Shown here: piece by piece, positions 1-8,800 of the stretch
How the letters are laid out: every line of letters starts with the position of its first letter
Numbering within the stretch: the first letter of the stretch is position 1
Assembly (NCBI GenBank): GCA_963666875.2
Contig: CAXXPU010000020.1
Span: 1 to 64,000, forward strand
DNA from: G963662655 sp963666875
Lineage (GTDB): Bacteria; Cloacimonadota; Cloacimonadia; Cloacimonadales; JAIOQZ01
DNA: 64,000 nucleotides
Direction: 5' to 3'
Notes under the pieces: model-generated
Told to the model about the DNA's origin: nothing
The model's database searches: none
Seen by the model: the letters and a program-made list of their open reading frames with translations, nothing else
Translations under genes and position numbers: made by a program

Positions 1-2
1 TG

Positions 3-527
3 ATTTCCGTGTTCAAACCGGTGGAAATCGTCTTCGAACATCCGGATGACGAGGCGTTCTTCAACGAGAAGAATATGATCCTCAATCCATCCCGAATCGA
101 GATCAAAGGTCCACAGAATCTACTCAAGTCGATCACGCACATTCAGACCGAGCCGCTCTCACGGAAGATGGTTAAAGATTATATCGCAACCGCGAGCCTG
201 GTCAATCCGGACCCCTCCGTGAAGCTCCTCAGCGACAAAGTTAAAATCGATATCTCAACAGCGCAATATATTACGATCACCGTTCCGCTGATCCCCATCT
301 TCAACCCACGCTCGTCCGAGTTCGAGATCATGCCGCAGAAAGTATCGGCATTGGTTCGAGGCAGAAAGGACATGCTGGACGATCTCAACGCGGAAGACCT
401 CAACCCCTCCGTCGATCTGAAGAACGTACGTTCCGGCGACGAGGTGAAGATCGAGTTCAATCCGCCCGACGATATCAAGATCCTGGAATTCACCCCAGCG
501 AAAGTGCAGGTCAGAGCCATTGAATAA
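3..527 (+). CDS. YbbR-domain protein, 5' end missing
   Basis: The frame is open from the left edge, so the start lies outside the window; the GTG at base 9 is only an internal candidate. About 174 residues are visible, rich in beta-strand-like segments, with two repeats of the YbbR type (for example 'RIEIKGPQNLLKSI' and 'VSALVRGRKDMLDDL'). YbbR proteins (CdaR in Firmicutes) are membrane-anchored with extracytoplasmic repeats, and the anchor would be in the missing part. The last 8 bases overlap the start of tsaD, so the two genes are probably translationally coupled. The family call is good; the role here is unknown. Confidence 0.7.
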   Translation: MSVFKPVEIVFEHPDDEAFFNEKNMILNPSRIEIKGPQNLLKSITHIQTEPLSRKMVKDYIATASLVNPDPSVKLLSDKVKIDISTAQYITITVPLIPIFNPRSSEFEIMPQKVSALVRGRKDMLDDLNAEDLNPSVDLKNVRSGDEVKIEFNPPDDIKILEFTPAKVQVRAIE

Positions 528-1536
528 CGCGAAAATCCTCGGAATCGAGACATCCTGCGACGACACCTCGGCAGCCGTCGTCGATCTCCAGTACAACGTC
601 CTGTCCAACGTCGTATCATCTCAGGAAATCCACAATAAATTCGGCGGCGTGGTGCCGGAACTGGCATCGCGCGTCCACCTGAAAAATATCATGGCCATCG
701 TCCGTAAAGCGCTCGAGAAATCGGAAACAAAGCCCGAAGACCTCTGCGCAGTCGCAGTATCGGTCAATCCGGGCCTGATCGGCTCGCTGCTGGTCGGCGT
801 CTCCTTTGCCAAGAGCTATGCCTGGAGTCTGGGTATCCCGCTCATCGCCGTGAATCACATGATCGGTCATATCTGCGCCAACCGCATCGAACATCCCGAT
901 GTCAAGCCGCCCTATCTGGCGCTTGTCGTCTCCGGCGGGCACACTGAACTGGTCTGGTTCAAGAGCGATACCGACTACCGTCTCATCGGGCAGACCCTTG
1001 ATGACGCAGCCGGCGAAGCGTTCGACAAGATCGCCAAGATCCTCGATCTGGGCTACCCTGGCGGACCAGCCATCGACAAGGCGGCACAGCAGGGCGATCC
1101 GAATTACTACAGCTTCCCGCGCGCGCTGCCGCAGAAGGATAACTATCACTTCAGCTACAGTGGACTGAAGACCGCAGCCATGCAGTTCATCGAAAGCAGC
1201 GATCCGGAGACGATCGAAAAACATAAAAACGATATCGCCGCCTCCGTTCAGCAGGCGATTATCGAACCACTGGTGAAGAAGACCATCCGTTTCGCGCGGA
1301 AAAACAATATCGAGCGTGTCCTGCTTGCAGGAGGCGTGACGGCCAACAGCCTCTTGCGCAATGAGATGCGGAAACATGCAGAGCGCTCGAGGATCGAGCT
1401 GTTTATCCCCGCGCCGGTCTATTGCACCGACAACGCGGCCATGATCGCCATCGCAGCGATCGATAAATACCGGCGGAAGGATTTTGCCGGTCTCGACCTC
1501 AACGCTTTTTCGAAGAAGGGATTGCGTTTGATCTGA
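520..1536 (+). CDS. tsaD: tRNA N6-adenosine threonylcarbamoyltransferase TsaD
   Basis: TsaD transfers the threonylcarbamoyl group from threonylcarbamoyl-AMP to A37 of ANN-decoding tRNAs, working with TsaB and TsaE in the cytoplasm. The 338 residues match the family length. Visible signatures are the start 'ILGIETSCDDTSAAV', the metal-binding pair in 'NHMIGHICANR', 'LVVSGGHTEL', 'DDAAGEAFDK', 'LLAGGVTANSLLR' and 'CTDNAAMIA'. The start is TTG at 520, which overlaps the YbbR gene by 8 bases; no better ATG gives the conserved N-terminus. The gene is followed by a gap carrying DnaA boxes. Certain call. Confidence 0.97.
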   Translation: MNNAKILGIETSCDDTSAAVVDLQYNVLSNVVSSQEIHNKFGGVVPELASRVHLKNIMAIVRKALEKSETKPEDLCAVAVSVNPGLIGSLLVGVSFAKSYAWSLGIPLIAVNHMIGHICANRIEHPDVKPPYLALVVSGGHTELVWFKSDTDYRLIGQTLDDAAGEAFDKIAKILDLGYPGGPAIDKAAQQGDPNYYSFPRALPQKDNYHFSYSGLKTAAMQFIESSDPETIEKHKNDIAASVQQAIIEPLVKKTIRFARKNNIERVLLAGGVTANSLLRNEMRKHAERSRIELFIPAPVYCTDNAAMIAIAAIDKYRRKDFAGLDLNAFSKKGLRLI

Positions 1537-1843
1537 TCGTATGTTACGATTCTGTTAATGGATTTCCCGTAATAAACCGTGCCAAACCACTTGAATTTCA
1601 ATGAAAAAAATCCTGCTCCACGCAAAAGTTATGCACAAAAATGATTTTGACTGGCATATCCCCAACTCATTGTGTATCAACATGTTATGAACTCGGAAAT
1701 TCTTTCCCCTACAGTTATCCACATGTTATCCACATCGGGAATTCCTGTTATTTCAGGCAGTTGGAAAATTACACCCACTTCACGTTATCCACACAACCTC
1801 GTGGATAATTCATCTTATCCACACACTCCGAAAACAGCATAGT
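1537..1843. other. DnaA-box cluster between convergent genes (candidate oriC or DnaA-binding locus)
   Basis: This 307-bp gap separates two genes that converge on it, so it should hold no promoter for either. It contains four exact DnaA boxes TTATCCACA at 1715-1723, 1726-1734, 1785-1793 and 1815-1823, all on the plus strand. There is one TTATGCACA (1629-1637), which fits TTATNCACA. One-mismatch boxes on the minus strand lie at 1800-1808 and 1671-1679. The first two exact boxes start 11 bp apart, about one helical turn. Stretches between boxes are AT-rich. No dnaA or dnaN lies nearby, but in many genomes of this superphylum the origin is separate from dnaA. A DnaA-titration site is the main alternative. 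Confidence 0.6.
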
Positions 1844-3043
1844 TCAGTCTGATAATTCCAGCTCCTCGCCATGATAGCGATACAGGAATTCCAGCCAGTT
1901 GCCTTCGCCGAACCGGATGTTCCGGTAGTCGGCGGTAAGATTGTGCAGGATCACGACGTTATCCGGAAACCATATCGTTGCGGAGGCGGAAAAACTCTCC
2001 GGGCAGTTGTAGCTGTCGGAGTGAAAGAACAGCGCATCGATTTGATCTAAAATGGTCTGTGTGTCGTGCGCGAGAAGCGCATCGTCGGTATTATCATGTA
2101 CCAGCGTGAAGAATTGCCGCACGTCGATGTCCTGCATCACGGTACCGAATTCGAGGCAAGCCTGCCGGGCGTCGTGGAAAATCTCCGTGGCTGCGGAATC
2201 CTTCCATGCGGTCACAAATACCGACAACGAGTCTTCAAAGGCTTTCAGCATCCGGTAATCCGCAGTCGAGCAGGTGACCTTCAGGCTGGTTCCCTCCTGG
2301 CTTCCGCCAGGTCGATAGGAATCGACGTACGTGTCCACGATGGCTTCGGAAAGACTTTGCGCATCCGACGTCGTGTTCCACAGCTCGAAGGTTTCCTCGA
2401 ACGGAAAGCCATCCGCGCAGATCTCTTCTTCCGAGCCGACGATGTAACGAACCTTTCCATCGGTCTCTCGCATCACCTCGAGTCCCTGCATCAGGCAGGC
2501 GTCGAAGACGAGGATATCGATGCTCTTCTTCATCGATGCCATGGCGTTGTAGAAGTCGCCGGTCCGCACACCGATGCTGTTGTTGCTCTGGTTGTCGGTG
2601 CAGATCGAGGTCAGAGAGCCGTCGCGGTACCAGGAATCGCCGTGCGACCAGATCACGAGCGCATAGTGTTTGGCGGGATATTTATCTGCCACCCAGTTGG
2701 TGAATCCCGAGAGCGATCGCCAGTCGCCGCTGTCGATTTCGCCCATATTGCTAATCAGCTTCGAGCCGATCCCATCGTTCTCGTCGTGACCGATCAGGTA
2801 TCGCTGCGCCCCCGTGACGTCGTTGTATTCGCTCCAGTCAACTTGCACGACGATTCGCACATCGCCCGACACATCCGCCAGTTCCATCTCGTTAATATCT
2901 TCGAGAGCATTGTCGTTCAGACCGTTATCGGCAGCCATATAGACCATGATGGTCCAGTCCGATTCGTCCGGTTCATCTTCACAACCGACCAGAAAAAGGA
3001 TCATTCCGGTTATCAACAGCATTGTTTTCAGTATATTTTTCAT
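1844..3043 (-). CDS. clostripain-family (C11) cysteine peptidase, predicted lipoprotein
   Basis: 399 residues. An N-terminal hydrophobic segment ends in the lipobox-like 'FLVGC', so the protein is probably lipid-anchored outside the cytoplasmic membrane. The catalytic His lies in 'ALVIWSHGDSW' and the catalytic Cys in 'ILVFDACLMQGLEVM', both typical of peptidase family C11, which cleaves after Arg or Lys. 'WTIMVYMAADNGLN' near the N-terminus is the usual family opening. It is convergent with tsaD and divergent from the TPR gene at 3191, with 147 bp between the two starts for both promoters. The substrate is unknown. Confidence 0.9.
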   Translation of the reverse strand: MKNILKTMLLITGMILFLVGCEDEPDESDWTIMVYMAADNGLNDNALEDINEMELADVSGDVRIVVQVDWSEYNDVTGAQRYLIGHDENDGIGSKLISNMGEIDSGDWRSLSGFTNWVADKYPAKHYALVIWSHGDSWYRDGSLTSICTDNQSNNSIGVRTGDFYNAMASMKKSIDILVFDACLMQGLEVMRETDGKVRYIVGSEEEICADGFPFEETFELWNTTSDAQSLSEAIVDTYVDSYRPGGSQEGTSLKVTCSTADYRMLKAFEDSLSVFVTAWKDSAATEIFHDARQACLEFGTVMQDIDVRQFFTLVHDNTDDALLAHDTQTILDQIDALFFHSDSYNCPESFSASATIWFPDNVVILHNLTADYRNIRFGEGNWLEFLYRYHGEELELSD

Positions 3044-3190
3044 GGTTGCATCAAATATCCATGCCCCGTTATGTCAAGGTCGGATACGGATTTGGAAAAT
3101 TTATTCCTTTTTACTTGTCAGATCGCATCCGCAACACAATCTCGCCGTAGCAACAATCACGATGAAATGAAAGAAGTCACTGGAGAAAAG

Positions 3191-4705
3191 ATGGATCAGG
3201 CATCAATCGAGCAATCGATACAAATATACAGAGATTCTGCTTCGAAGGCACGGAAAGAGAAGCGATATCAGGAAGCAATTGATCTGTTTGAAAAAGCATG
3301 GAGCCTTGCAAAAAACTATCAACTGCATGATGCGTTGAATGAAATTATTCCGTCCTATCTGAACGTATTCTACGATGCCCACATGTACGCCGAAGGGATC
3401 GAATATCATCAGGACGCGCTGAGCTATGCCATCCGGATCGGCGATATCAAATTGCAGGCGAGGCTTTACACCGGACTCGGCGCATTGCTCTGGTTCGACA
3501 AGCGTTTCGAGGAGGCCCTGTCCGCACTTCTTGTGGCTCGCGAAAAATCCGAACAGTGCAGCGACAATGAGATGCTGATCAAAGCGCTCACAAACCTCGC
3601 GCTGGTCGAGTCATCCCGGGATAACATCGAGAAAAGCCTCGATTACTACCGCGAACTGTTCACACTCGCCGAAGAGCAGGGCGCACAACAGGATCTGCTG
3701 ACGGCTTGTCTGAACATGCAGGCGATGTATTTCGAAATTGGCGACTACGATCGTTCGCTGGAATACGGTTTCAAGGGTCTGAATCTGGCTCATCAGAAAG
3801 AAAGTATGGACGAAATCGCGGCGTTCATCAACAATATCGGAAACGTCTATACCCGCCGTAAGGAGTATGATAAAGCGCTCGAATTCTACATTCAGGGCAT
3901 CGAGCTGTTGGATACGAAACATGCCAAACCGGCATGGATAGCGAACAACTACCTGAATATCGGCATGTCGTACGTACATCTGCAACAATATGAAGAGGGC
4001 GAACGATACTTGCAGAAGGCAATCGATATTGCCGACAAGCATCCCACCTACTGCCGGGAATCACGCGCCCGAGCCATGGCGAATCTCAGTATAATCTTGA
4101 TCCATCGCAACCAGCTTGAAGAAGCGGAAAAGATCCTGGCTGATATCATCCCGAGACTTGATCAGCTCGATCTGGGCTATAATCGCCTGTTCTTCATCCA
4201 GTCTTACGCCGAGATCCTTACACGACGCGGAAAACACGTAGAAGCGATCGACGTTTATCGCATGGCGCTGGAGAAAACGATCAAGCAGTTCGAAGACAAC
4301 CTGACGACAGAAATCGCCAAGGCGCAGACGCTGCTCGATCACGACATGAAAGTGCGTGAAGCGAATCTATTGAAAAGGCAGAATCGTGAGCTCGAGAGGA
4401 AAAATAGAGAGCTGGAAGAAGCGCAGGAGACCATCCGCGATCTCGAGCGTAAAAACACGATCTACGCCATGGCGGTCACCACCAATCACGAGCTGAACCA
4501 GCCTCTGATGATCATCCGCGGCAATCTGGAAATGCTGACAGGCAGCTGCGATATCAAGAATGAATCATGCAGCCGCTACATCGATAGGATCTCGACTTCC
4601 GTCGATCGCATCGAGAAAATTCTGACCAAATACCGCACCGCCGAACGCAGCTCGATGGGCAATTACAGCGAAGACACCCCGATGGTTAATTTCGAAATGG
4701 ATTGA
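3191..4705 (+). CDS. TPR protein with C-terminal histidine-kinase dimerisation domain, no ATPase domain
   Basis: Start chosen at ATG 3191 because GGAG sits 5 bases upstream; this gives 504 residues. Residues about 1-350 are tandem TPR repeats. Residues about 375-424 form a charged coiled coil ('RQNRELERKNRELEEAQ'). Residues 425-490 look like a HisKA/DHp helix pair with the H-box 'TTNHELNQPLMIIRGNLEML' (His about 433). The protein then stops after about 14 more residues, with no HATPase N, G1 or G2 boxes. The next gene is the ABC exporter at 4757. It could be a phosphotransfer or dimerisation partner for a separate kinase. Family assignment is from motifs; function is inferred. Confidence 0.75.
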   Translation: MDQASIEQSIQIYRDSASKARKEKRYQEAIDLFEKAWSLAKNYQLHDALNEIIPSYLNVFYDAHMYAEGIEYHQDALSYAIRIGDIKLQARLYTGLGALLWFDKRFEEALSALLVAREKSEQCSDNEMLIKALTNLALVESSRDNIEKSLDYYRELFTLAEEQGAQQDLLTACLNMQAMYFEIGDYDRSLEYGFKGLNLAHQKESMDEIAAFINNIGNVYTRRKEYDKALEFYIQGIELLDTKHAKPAWIANNYLNIGMSYVHLQQYEEGERYLQKAIDIADKHPTYCRESRARAMANLSIILIHRNQLEEAEKILADIIPRLDQLDLGYNRLFFIQSYAEILTRRGKHVEAIDVYRMALEKTIKQFEDNLTTEIAKAQTLLDHDMKVREANLLKRQNRELERKNRELEEAQETIRDLERKNTIYAMAVTTNHELNQPLMIIRGNLEMLTGSCDIKNESCSRYIDRISTSVDRIEKILTKYRTAERSSMGNYSEDTPMVNFEMD

Positions 4706-4756
4706 CATTTTTTCATCTATATCGGATAATTCGAAAATAGCCAGAAAGGGGAACTC

Positions 4757-5680
4757 GTGATTAGAATCCGCAACCTTACCAAGCGTTTCGGCAACATCAC
4801 CGCACTCGACGACGTTTCACTCCAGATCGCAGGCGGTGAAGTCTTCGGGCTGCTGGGACCAAACGGCGCCGGCAAGACCACCCTCATCAACATCCTCTGC
4901 ACCTACCTTGAACAGGACGATGGCGAAGTGGAAATCGACGGTGCACCGCTTCGAGAGAAAGCGAGAGAACTCAAGAAACGCTTCGGAATCGTGCCGCAGG
5001 AAATCTCGCTTTACGATGACATGACCGCACTCGAAAATCTTTCTTTCTGGGGCAAGCTGTACGGTCTCTCCGGCTCCGTGCTGAGGGAGCGCTCGGAAGC
5101 CATCCTGAAGTCGGTCGGGCTATGGGACAGGAAAAAGGACGCAGTAAAAAAGTACTCAGGCGGAATGAAGCGAAGACTCAACATCGCCGCCGGCATCCTG
5201 CACAATCCGCCCATTATCTTCTTCGACGAACCAACCGCAGGCGTCGATCCGCAATCGCGCAACTTCATCTTCGAACTCATCGAAGCCATGCGCGATGAAG
5301 GCAAGACCATCATCTACACCTCGCACTATATGGAAGAAGTGGAACGACTTTGCACCCGTGTCGGAATCATCGATCACGGAAAACTGATCGCGCTGGGAAC
5401 CCGAAAGGAATTGTATCGGCAACTCGGCGAGGAAGATCGCATTATCATCCGTCTGCGCGAACCACTCGCCGCCGAAGATTTTTCGCGGGAACTGGATATC
5501 GCGGTAATCCAAAAGGATGAATGCAGCCTGCTGATCCACGGACAGGGACTGGTCAATCGACTTTCGCAAATACTCAACACACTCGAACGAATGGGAACGG
5601 AACTGGAGGAAGTGCATATCGTGCAACCCAATCTGGAACAGGTTTTCCTGGCGCTGACGGGAAGGGAGCTTAGAGAATGA
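4757..5680 (+). CDS. ABC transporter ATP-binding protein (ABC-2 exporter type)
   Basis: The 307-residue cytoplasmic ATPase would power the permease encoded next. The Walker A is 'GPNGAGKTTL', the Q-loop lies in 'FGIVPQEISLYDDMTA', the signature is 'YSGGMKRRLN' and the Walker B is 'IIFFDEPTAGVDP', followed by 'IIYTSHYMEEVERLC' with the switch His. The C-terminal ~80 residues are the extra domain common in drug or Na+ exporters of the DrrA/NatA group. The start is GTG 4757, preceded by AAAGGGGAA. Its stop overlaps the permease start (ATGA, 5677-5680). The substrate cannot be read from the sequence. Confidence 0.93.
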   Translation: MIRIRNLTKRFGNITALDDVSLQIAGGEVFGLLGPNGAGKTTLINILCTYLEQDDGEVEIDGAPLREKARELKKRFGIVPQEISLYDDMTALENLSFWGKLYGLSGSVLRERSEAILKSVGLWDRKKDAVKKYSGGMKRRLNIAAGILHNPPIIFFDEPTAGVDPQSRNFIFELIEAMRDEGKTIIYTSHYMEEVERLCTRVGIIDHGKLIALGTRKELYRQLGEEDRIIIRLREPLAAEDFSRELDIAVIQKDECSLLIHGQGLVNRLSQILNTLERMGTELEEVHIVQPNLEQVFLALTGRELRE

Positions 5681-7008
5681 GACTGCTTGCACTGATCGGA
5701 AAAGACATCCGCATCTTCTTGAAGCACCCGGGATCGCTGATCCTGACCTTCCTCGTGCCCATGGTCATCACACTGATTTTCGGTATGGTGTTCGGAGGCT
5801 TCGGCAAATCATCCGGCATCAACGGCATCCTGGTCGTCGGCGTGGATGAGGACCAGTCCGAATACTCGAAGAAGCTCATGAAGGCGATTGGAGACCTCGA
5901 GGAAATCAGGCTGGTGACCGAATACACGCAGGGCGATTCCACGTACTTGTACACCGGCGACGTCATGGACGAGCACATCAAAAAAGGTAAGCGCCACATC
6001 GGCATCCGAATCGCGAAGGGATTTCAGGACAGCCTCAAGGCCGGCGATCAACCCAACATACATGTCAACTACGACCCGAAATACCCCATCGAGCAGGGCA
6101 TCGTGAACGGACTCATGCAACGCACCATCATGATGCAGATGCCCGACCTGATGCAGGAACGGTTGTTCAAACAGGCGGACGACTACCTCGGCGATGAAAA
6201 GGGTCAGGGTTTCCGCGACGACCTCCTGAAAACACTCAGGACTTACTTCGATCCGAATATTGAAACGCTCGATATTCCAACCACCAACGCCTTTACTGCT
6301 ACCGAATCGGATACGACAGCAACCGACGAAAACAATTTTTCCATGGCCGATATCGCGCCGATTAAGCTTCGATCGACTCAATTGCTGGGCGTCGATGAGG
6401 ATAATCCCATGTTCGCGCACTCGGTGGCGGGTATGGCGGTGATGTTCCTGCTGTTCTCGGTGAGTGGAGCCGCGTCGTCGCTACTGCATGAGAAGCAGGA
6501 CGGTACCATCAAGCGACTGATGATCTCGCCGGCGCTGAGCTCGGAGATTTTGTGGGGCAAAGCGCTGTTCATCATCCTGGTCGGCGTCGTGCAGCTCATT
6601 GTGATGTTCATCTTCGGATGGCTGGTTTTCGGCCTCAACATCTTCAAGGACGTCCCGGCGCTCCTGATCATGATCGTCTCGACCGCGATCTCCTGCGCCA
6701 CCCTCGGGATGCTCATCGCCGCCGCATGCAGAGACCAGAAGCAGGTCGATGAGATTTCGACGCTGCTGATCCTCGGCATGAGCGCGCTGGGCGGCTCGAT
6801 GTTCCCGTCGTTCATCATGCCGTCCTACTTGCAGTTCATTGGCAAATTCACCCTCAACCACTGGGCGATGAACGGCATCACCAACATCTTCTGGAGAAAC
6901 CTGCATGTTGTGGATATCCTGCCGCATGCCGGCGTCCTGCTCGGTGCGGCAATCGTTTTCTTCCTCATCGCATGGTGGCTGTTCAAGAAGCGGCTGTTCA
7001 ACGATTGA
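5677..7008 (+). CDS. ABC-2 type transporter permease
   Basis: 443-residue membrane protein. One N-terminal membrane helix ('LILTFLVPMVITLIFGMVFG') is followed by a large soluble loop (about residues 45-245) and then five hydrophobic segments from about 250 to the end. This is the standard ABC-2/NatB-like layout. 'ASSLLHEKQDGTIKRLMISP' is the coupling-helix region conserved in the family. Translation is coupled to the ATPase gene by a 4-base overlap. Likely an exporter for a small molecule, lipid or antibiotic; the cargo is unknown. Confidence 0.9.
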   Translation: MRLLALIGKDIRIFLKHPGSLILTFLVPMVITLIFGMVFGGFGKSSGINGILVVGVDEDQSEYSKKLMKAIGDLEEIRLVTEYTQGDSTYLYTGDVMDEHIKKGKRHIGIRIAKGFQDSLKAGDQPNIHVNYDPKYPIEQGIVNGLMQRTIMMQMPDLMQERLFKQADDYLGDEKGQGFRDDLLKTLRTYFDPNIETLDIPTTNAFTATESDTTATDENNFSMADIAPIKLRSTQLLGVDEDNPMFAHSVAGMAVMFLLFSVSGAASSLLHEKQDGTIKRLMISPALSSEILWGKALFIILVGVVQLIVMFIFGWLVFGLNIFKDVPALLIMIVSTAISCATLGMLIAAACRDQKQVDEISTLLILGMSALGGSMFPSFIMPSYLQFIGKFTLNHWAMNGITNIFWRNLHVVDILPHAGVLLGAAIVFFLIAWWLFKKRLFND

Positions 7009-7020
7009 TGTATAAGCTCG

Positions 7021-7073
7021 CTCATCTCCCGACTTCTTTTCCCTGTTCAGGGGAAAGGTTGGGATAGGGTTAC
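7021..7073. repeat. REP-like palindromic intergenic repeat (family B)
   Basis: Immediately after the permease gene a degenerate copy of the dispersed family reads CTTTTCCC-loop-GGGGAAAGG and is flanked by CTCATCTCCC and GGGATAGGGT. Better copies lie at 21866, 37793, 37850 and 53089. It may act as a transcription end signal but has no clear T-tract. Confidence 0.5.
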
Positions 7074-7113
7074 AGCGAATATAATTTCACTTCCGACAAA
7101 CCGGAATCCATAG

Positions 7114-8682
7114 TTATTTCAGCATGAGCATCTTTCCGGTCGTGGTCTTGCCATTGACCGATACCCGGTACAGATAGACACCCGAAGATAATGTTGCCCC
7201 GTTCTCGTTGTCTCCGTTCCAAACGACCTGATGATCGCCGGCGTCCAGCCTGTCGTTGACTAATGTTCTGACCAATTGTCCGCGCGTGTTGTAAACGCTT
7301 ATTTCCACCATGCCACCTGCCGGTAACGTAAAACTGATCGTGGTGGTGGGATTGAACGGATTGGGGTAATTACATGCCGAAAGATCGAGCGCCGGACTGT
7401 CGGTCGGATCGTCGATCCCAATTGGATTGTTTGCATGAAAGACCTGTACGCTGCTGCTGTCTGCTTCAAGAAAGATCAGTGTTTCGTTTGCGAGCCGTTC
7501 GATATTGGTCGAAATAAAGGGAGCTTCTCCGCAGTCTGTGACAACGCCGCTGGTGCGGTTGCGAATCTCGTATTTATTCGATTCCGGTGCAAAGTAAATT
7601 GTTAAGGGCACATTGAGAGAATCCTTGAAGCAGCAAGACACACACACACCTTCATAAAGATCGTATTCAGTGAAGGTTGTTTCATCTGTCAACCACACCG
7701 CATTTCCATCCATATCACGTTCTGAGATGAACATCTCGAATACGCCCTCGGAAGAGTTAAAATCAAATGAGAGCATCGTAAATGTCTCTGGTTCATCCGT
7801 AAAATGATCGGACAGAAGCAAGTATCGATCACAAAATAGCGATTGATAGAAAGCAATATATCCTGTAGCTTCCATGATGCATACGTCTGTATATATGTAT
7901 TTATGTCGGCTGGAATCGTATGATGGCCAGTATTTACTGGACTCTCTTCCAGCGGTTATTATTGGATATCCTGCGATGGATCCAGTCAGTATGTTTTCGC
8001 CTGAATCAATGAAATGATTCACTTGTATGTTTTCACCGTCTATTATACACTCAAACAAGCGTGTTTTAATTGTATCGACAAAGTTTGTATAATGAGGGGT
8101 ACAGGAAAATATCCCCTCATTGTAAGTGAAGACCGGCATATAGACGTGGTATGCCCCATCGTTATCACGATTGTTTTTAGGCTGCCGCAAGTCTATACTG
8201 TAATCTTCTGTCGAAAAACCTTCACCATGTTCAGTATAGTAACTATGCACGGACCATAGTATGTTTTCTTCTATACATTCACCACTGTCGAGGCTGTATA
8301 TCCTGCAATAAATCTCATCATCTCGGGTCCAGTTAGCTTCGTTTTCGTTGTCATATATCGTGTCGCCTTCCTCTACACTATTCACAATTATATATGGTGT
8401 TTCCTCATACTCGAAAAAACTCATTCTACTGGTATCCGTGTTATCCGTCATCGCCAGCGACATGGTTTCGACGACGTTGCCGTCGGTGTCGCAGATTGTC
8501 AGATAGATGCTGTCCATGTCCTGAGAATAGACGACGACTCGGTCGGTCCCCTGTACCGATTTCAGTTCGGCGTGTGAATAGGTTCCGTTCGGTATCGAAA
8601 TGGTGTTCATCTGCGTGAAGTCCATCTCCGCAGCCAGTTGGAATGTCAGTGCCAGAACAATCACAATAATCCATGCCCTCAT
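7114..8682 (-). CDS. secreted protein with C-terminal FlgD/Por-type sorting domain
   Basis: 522 residues. It begins with a signal peptide ('IIVIVLALTFQLAAE') and ends with an ~85-residue sorting domain: 'NYPNPFNPTTTISFTLP', 'VYNTRGQLVRTLV', 'WNGDNENGATLSSGVYLYR' and the terminal 'KMLMLK'. This tail marks outer-membrane export by a type IX-like route in FCB bacteria. The central ~400 residues match no family I recognise and look beta-rich. The middle of the gene (about 7600-8440 on the plus strand) is visibly richer in A+T than both ends, suggesting a conserved frame around a diversified body. Confidence 0.75.
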   Translation of the reverse strand: MRAWIIVIVLALTFQLAAEMDFTQMNTISIPNGTYSHAELKSVQGTDRVVVYSQDMDSIYLTICDTDGNVVETMSLAMTDNTDTSRMSFFEYEETPYIIVNSVEEGDTIYDNENEANWTRDDEIYCRIYSLDSGECIEENILWSVHSYYTEHGEGFSTEDYSIDLRQPKNNRDNDGAYHVYMPVFTYNEGIFSCTPHYTNFVDTIKTRLFECIIDGENIQVNHFIDSGENILTGSIAGYPIITAGRESSKYWPSYDSSRHKYIYTDVCIMEATGYIAFYQSLFCDRYLLLSDHFTDEPETFTMLSFDFNSSEGVFEMFISERDMDGNAVWLTDETTFTEYDLYEGVCVSCCFKDSLNVPLTIYFAPESNKYEIRNRTSGVVTDCGEAPFISTNIERLANETLIFLEADSSSVQVFHANNPIGIDDPTDSPALDLSACNYPNPFNPTTTISFTLPAGGMVEISVYNTRGQLVRTLVNDRLDAGDHQVVWNGDNENGATLSSGVYLYRVSVNGKTTTGKMLMLK

Positions 8683-8800
8683 GTTTGCCTCCGGAAATCT
8701 GTAGGTTGATTAACTATATTGTGGCAGGGAGAAAATTCCTGTCAAATTATTTCAGAAAAAAGACAAACATCAGAATGGTTGCAGGCACTTCGAATGTTGG

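Noticed and set aside
1537..1843. tRNA or other stable RNA gene in the gap
   Set aside because: No cloverleaf or CCA-type end is seen; the striking feature is the set of DnaA boxes.
2066..3190. Long N-terminal extension of the TPR protein
   Set aside because: The open frame is antisense to the clostripain gene and has the composition of a shadow frame; the ATG at 3191 has a proper ribosome site.
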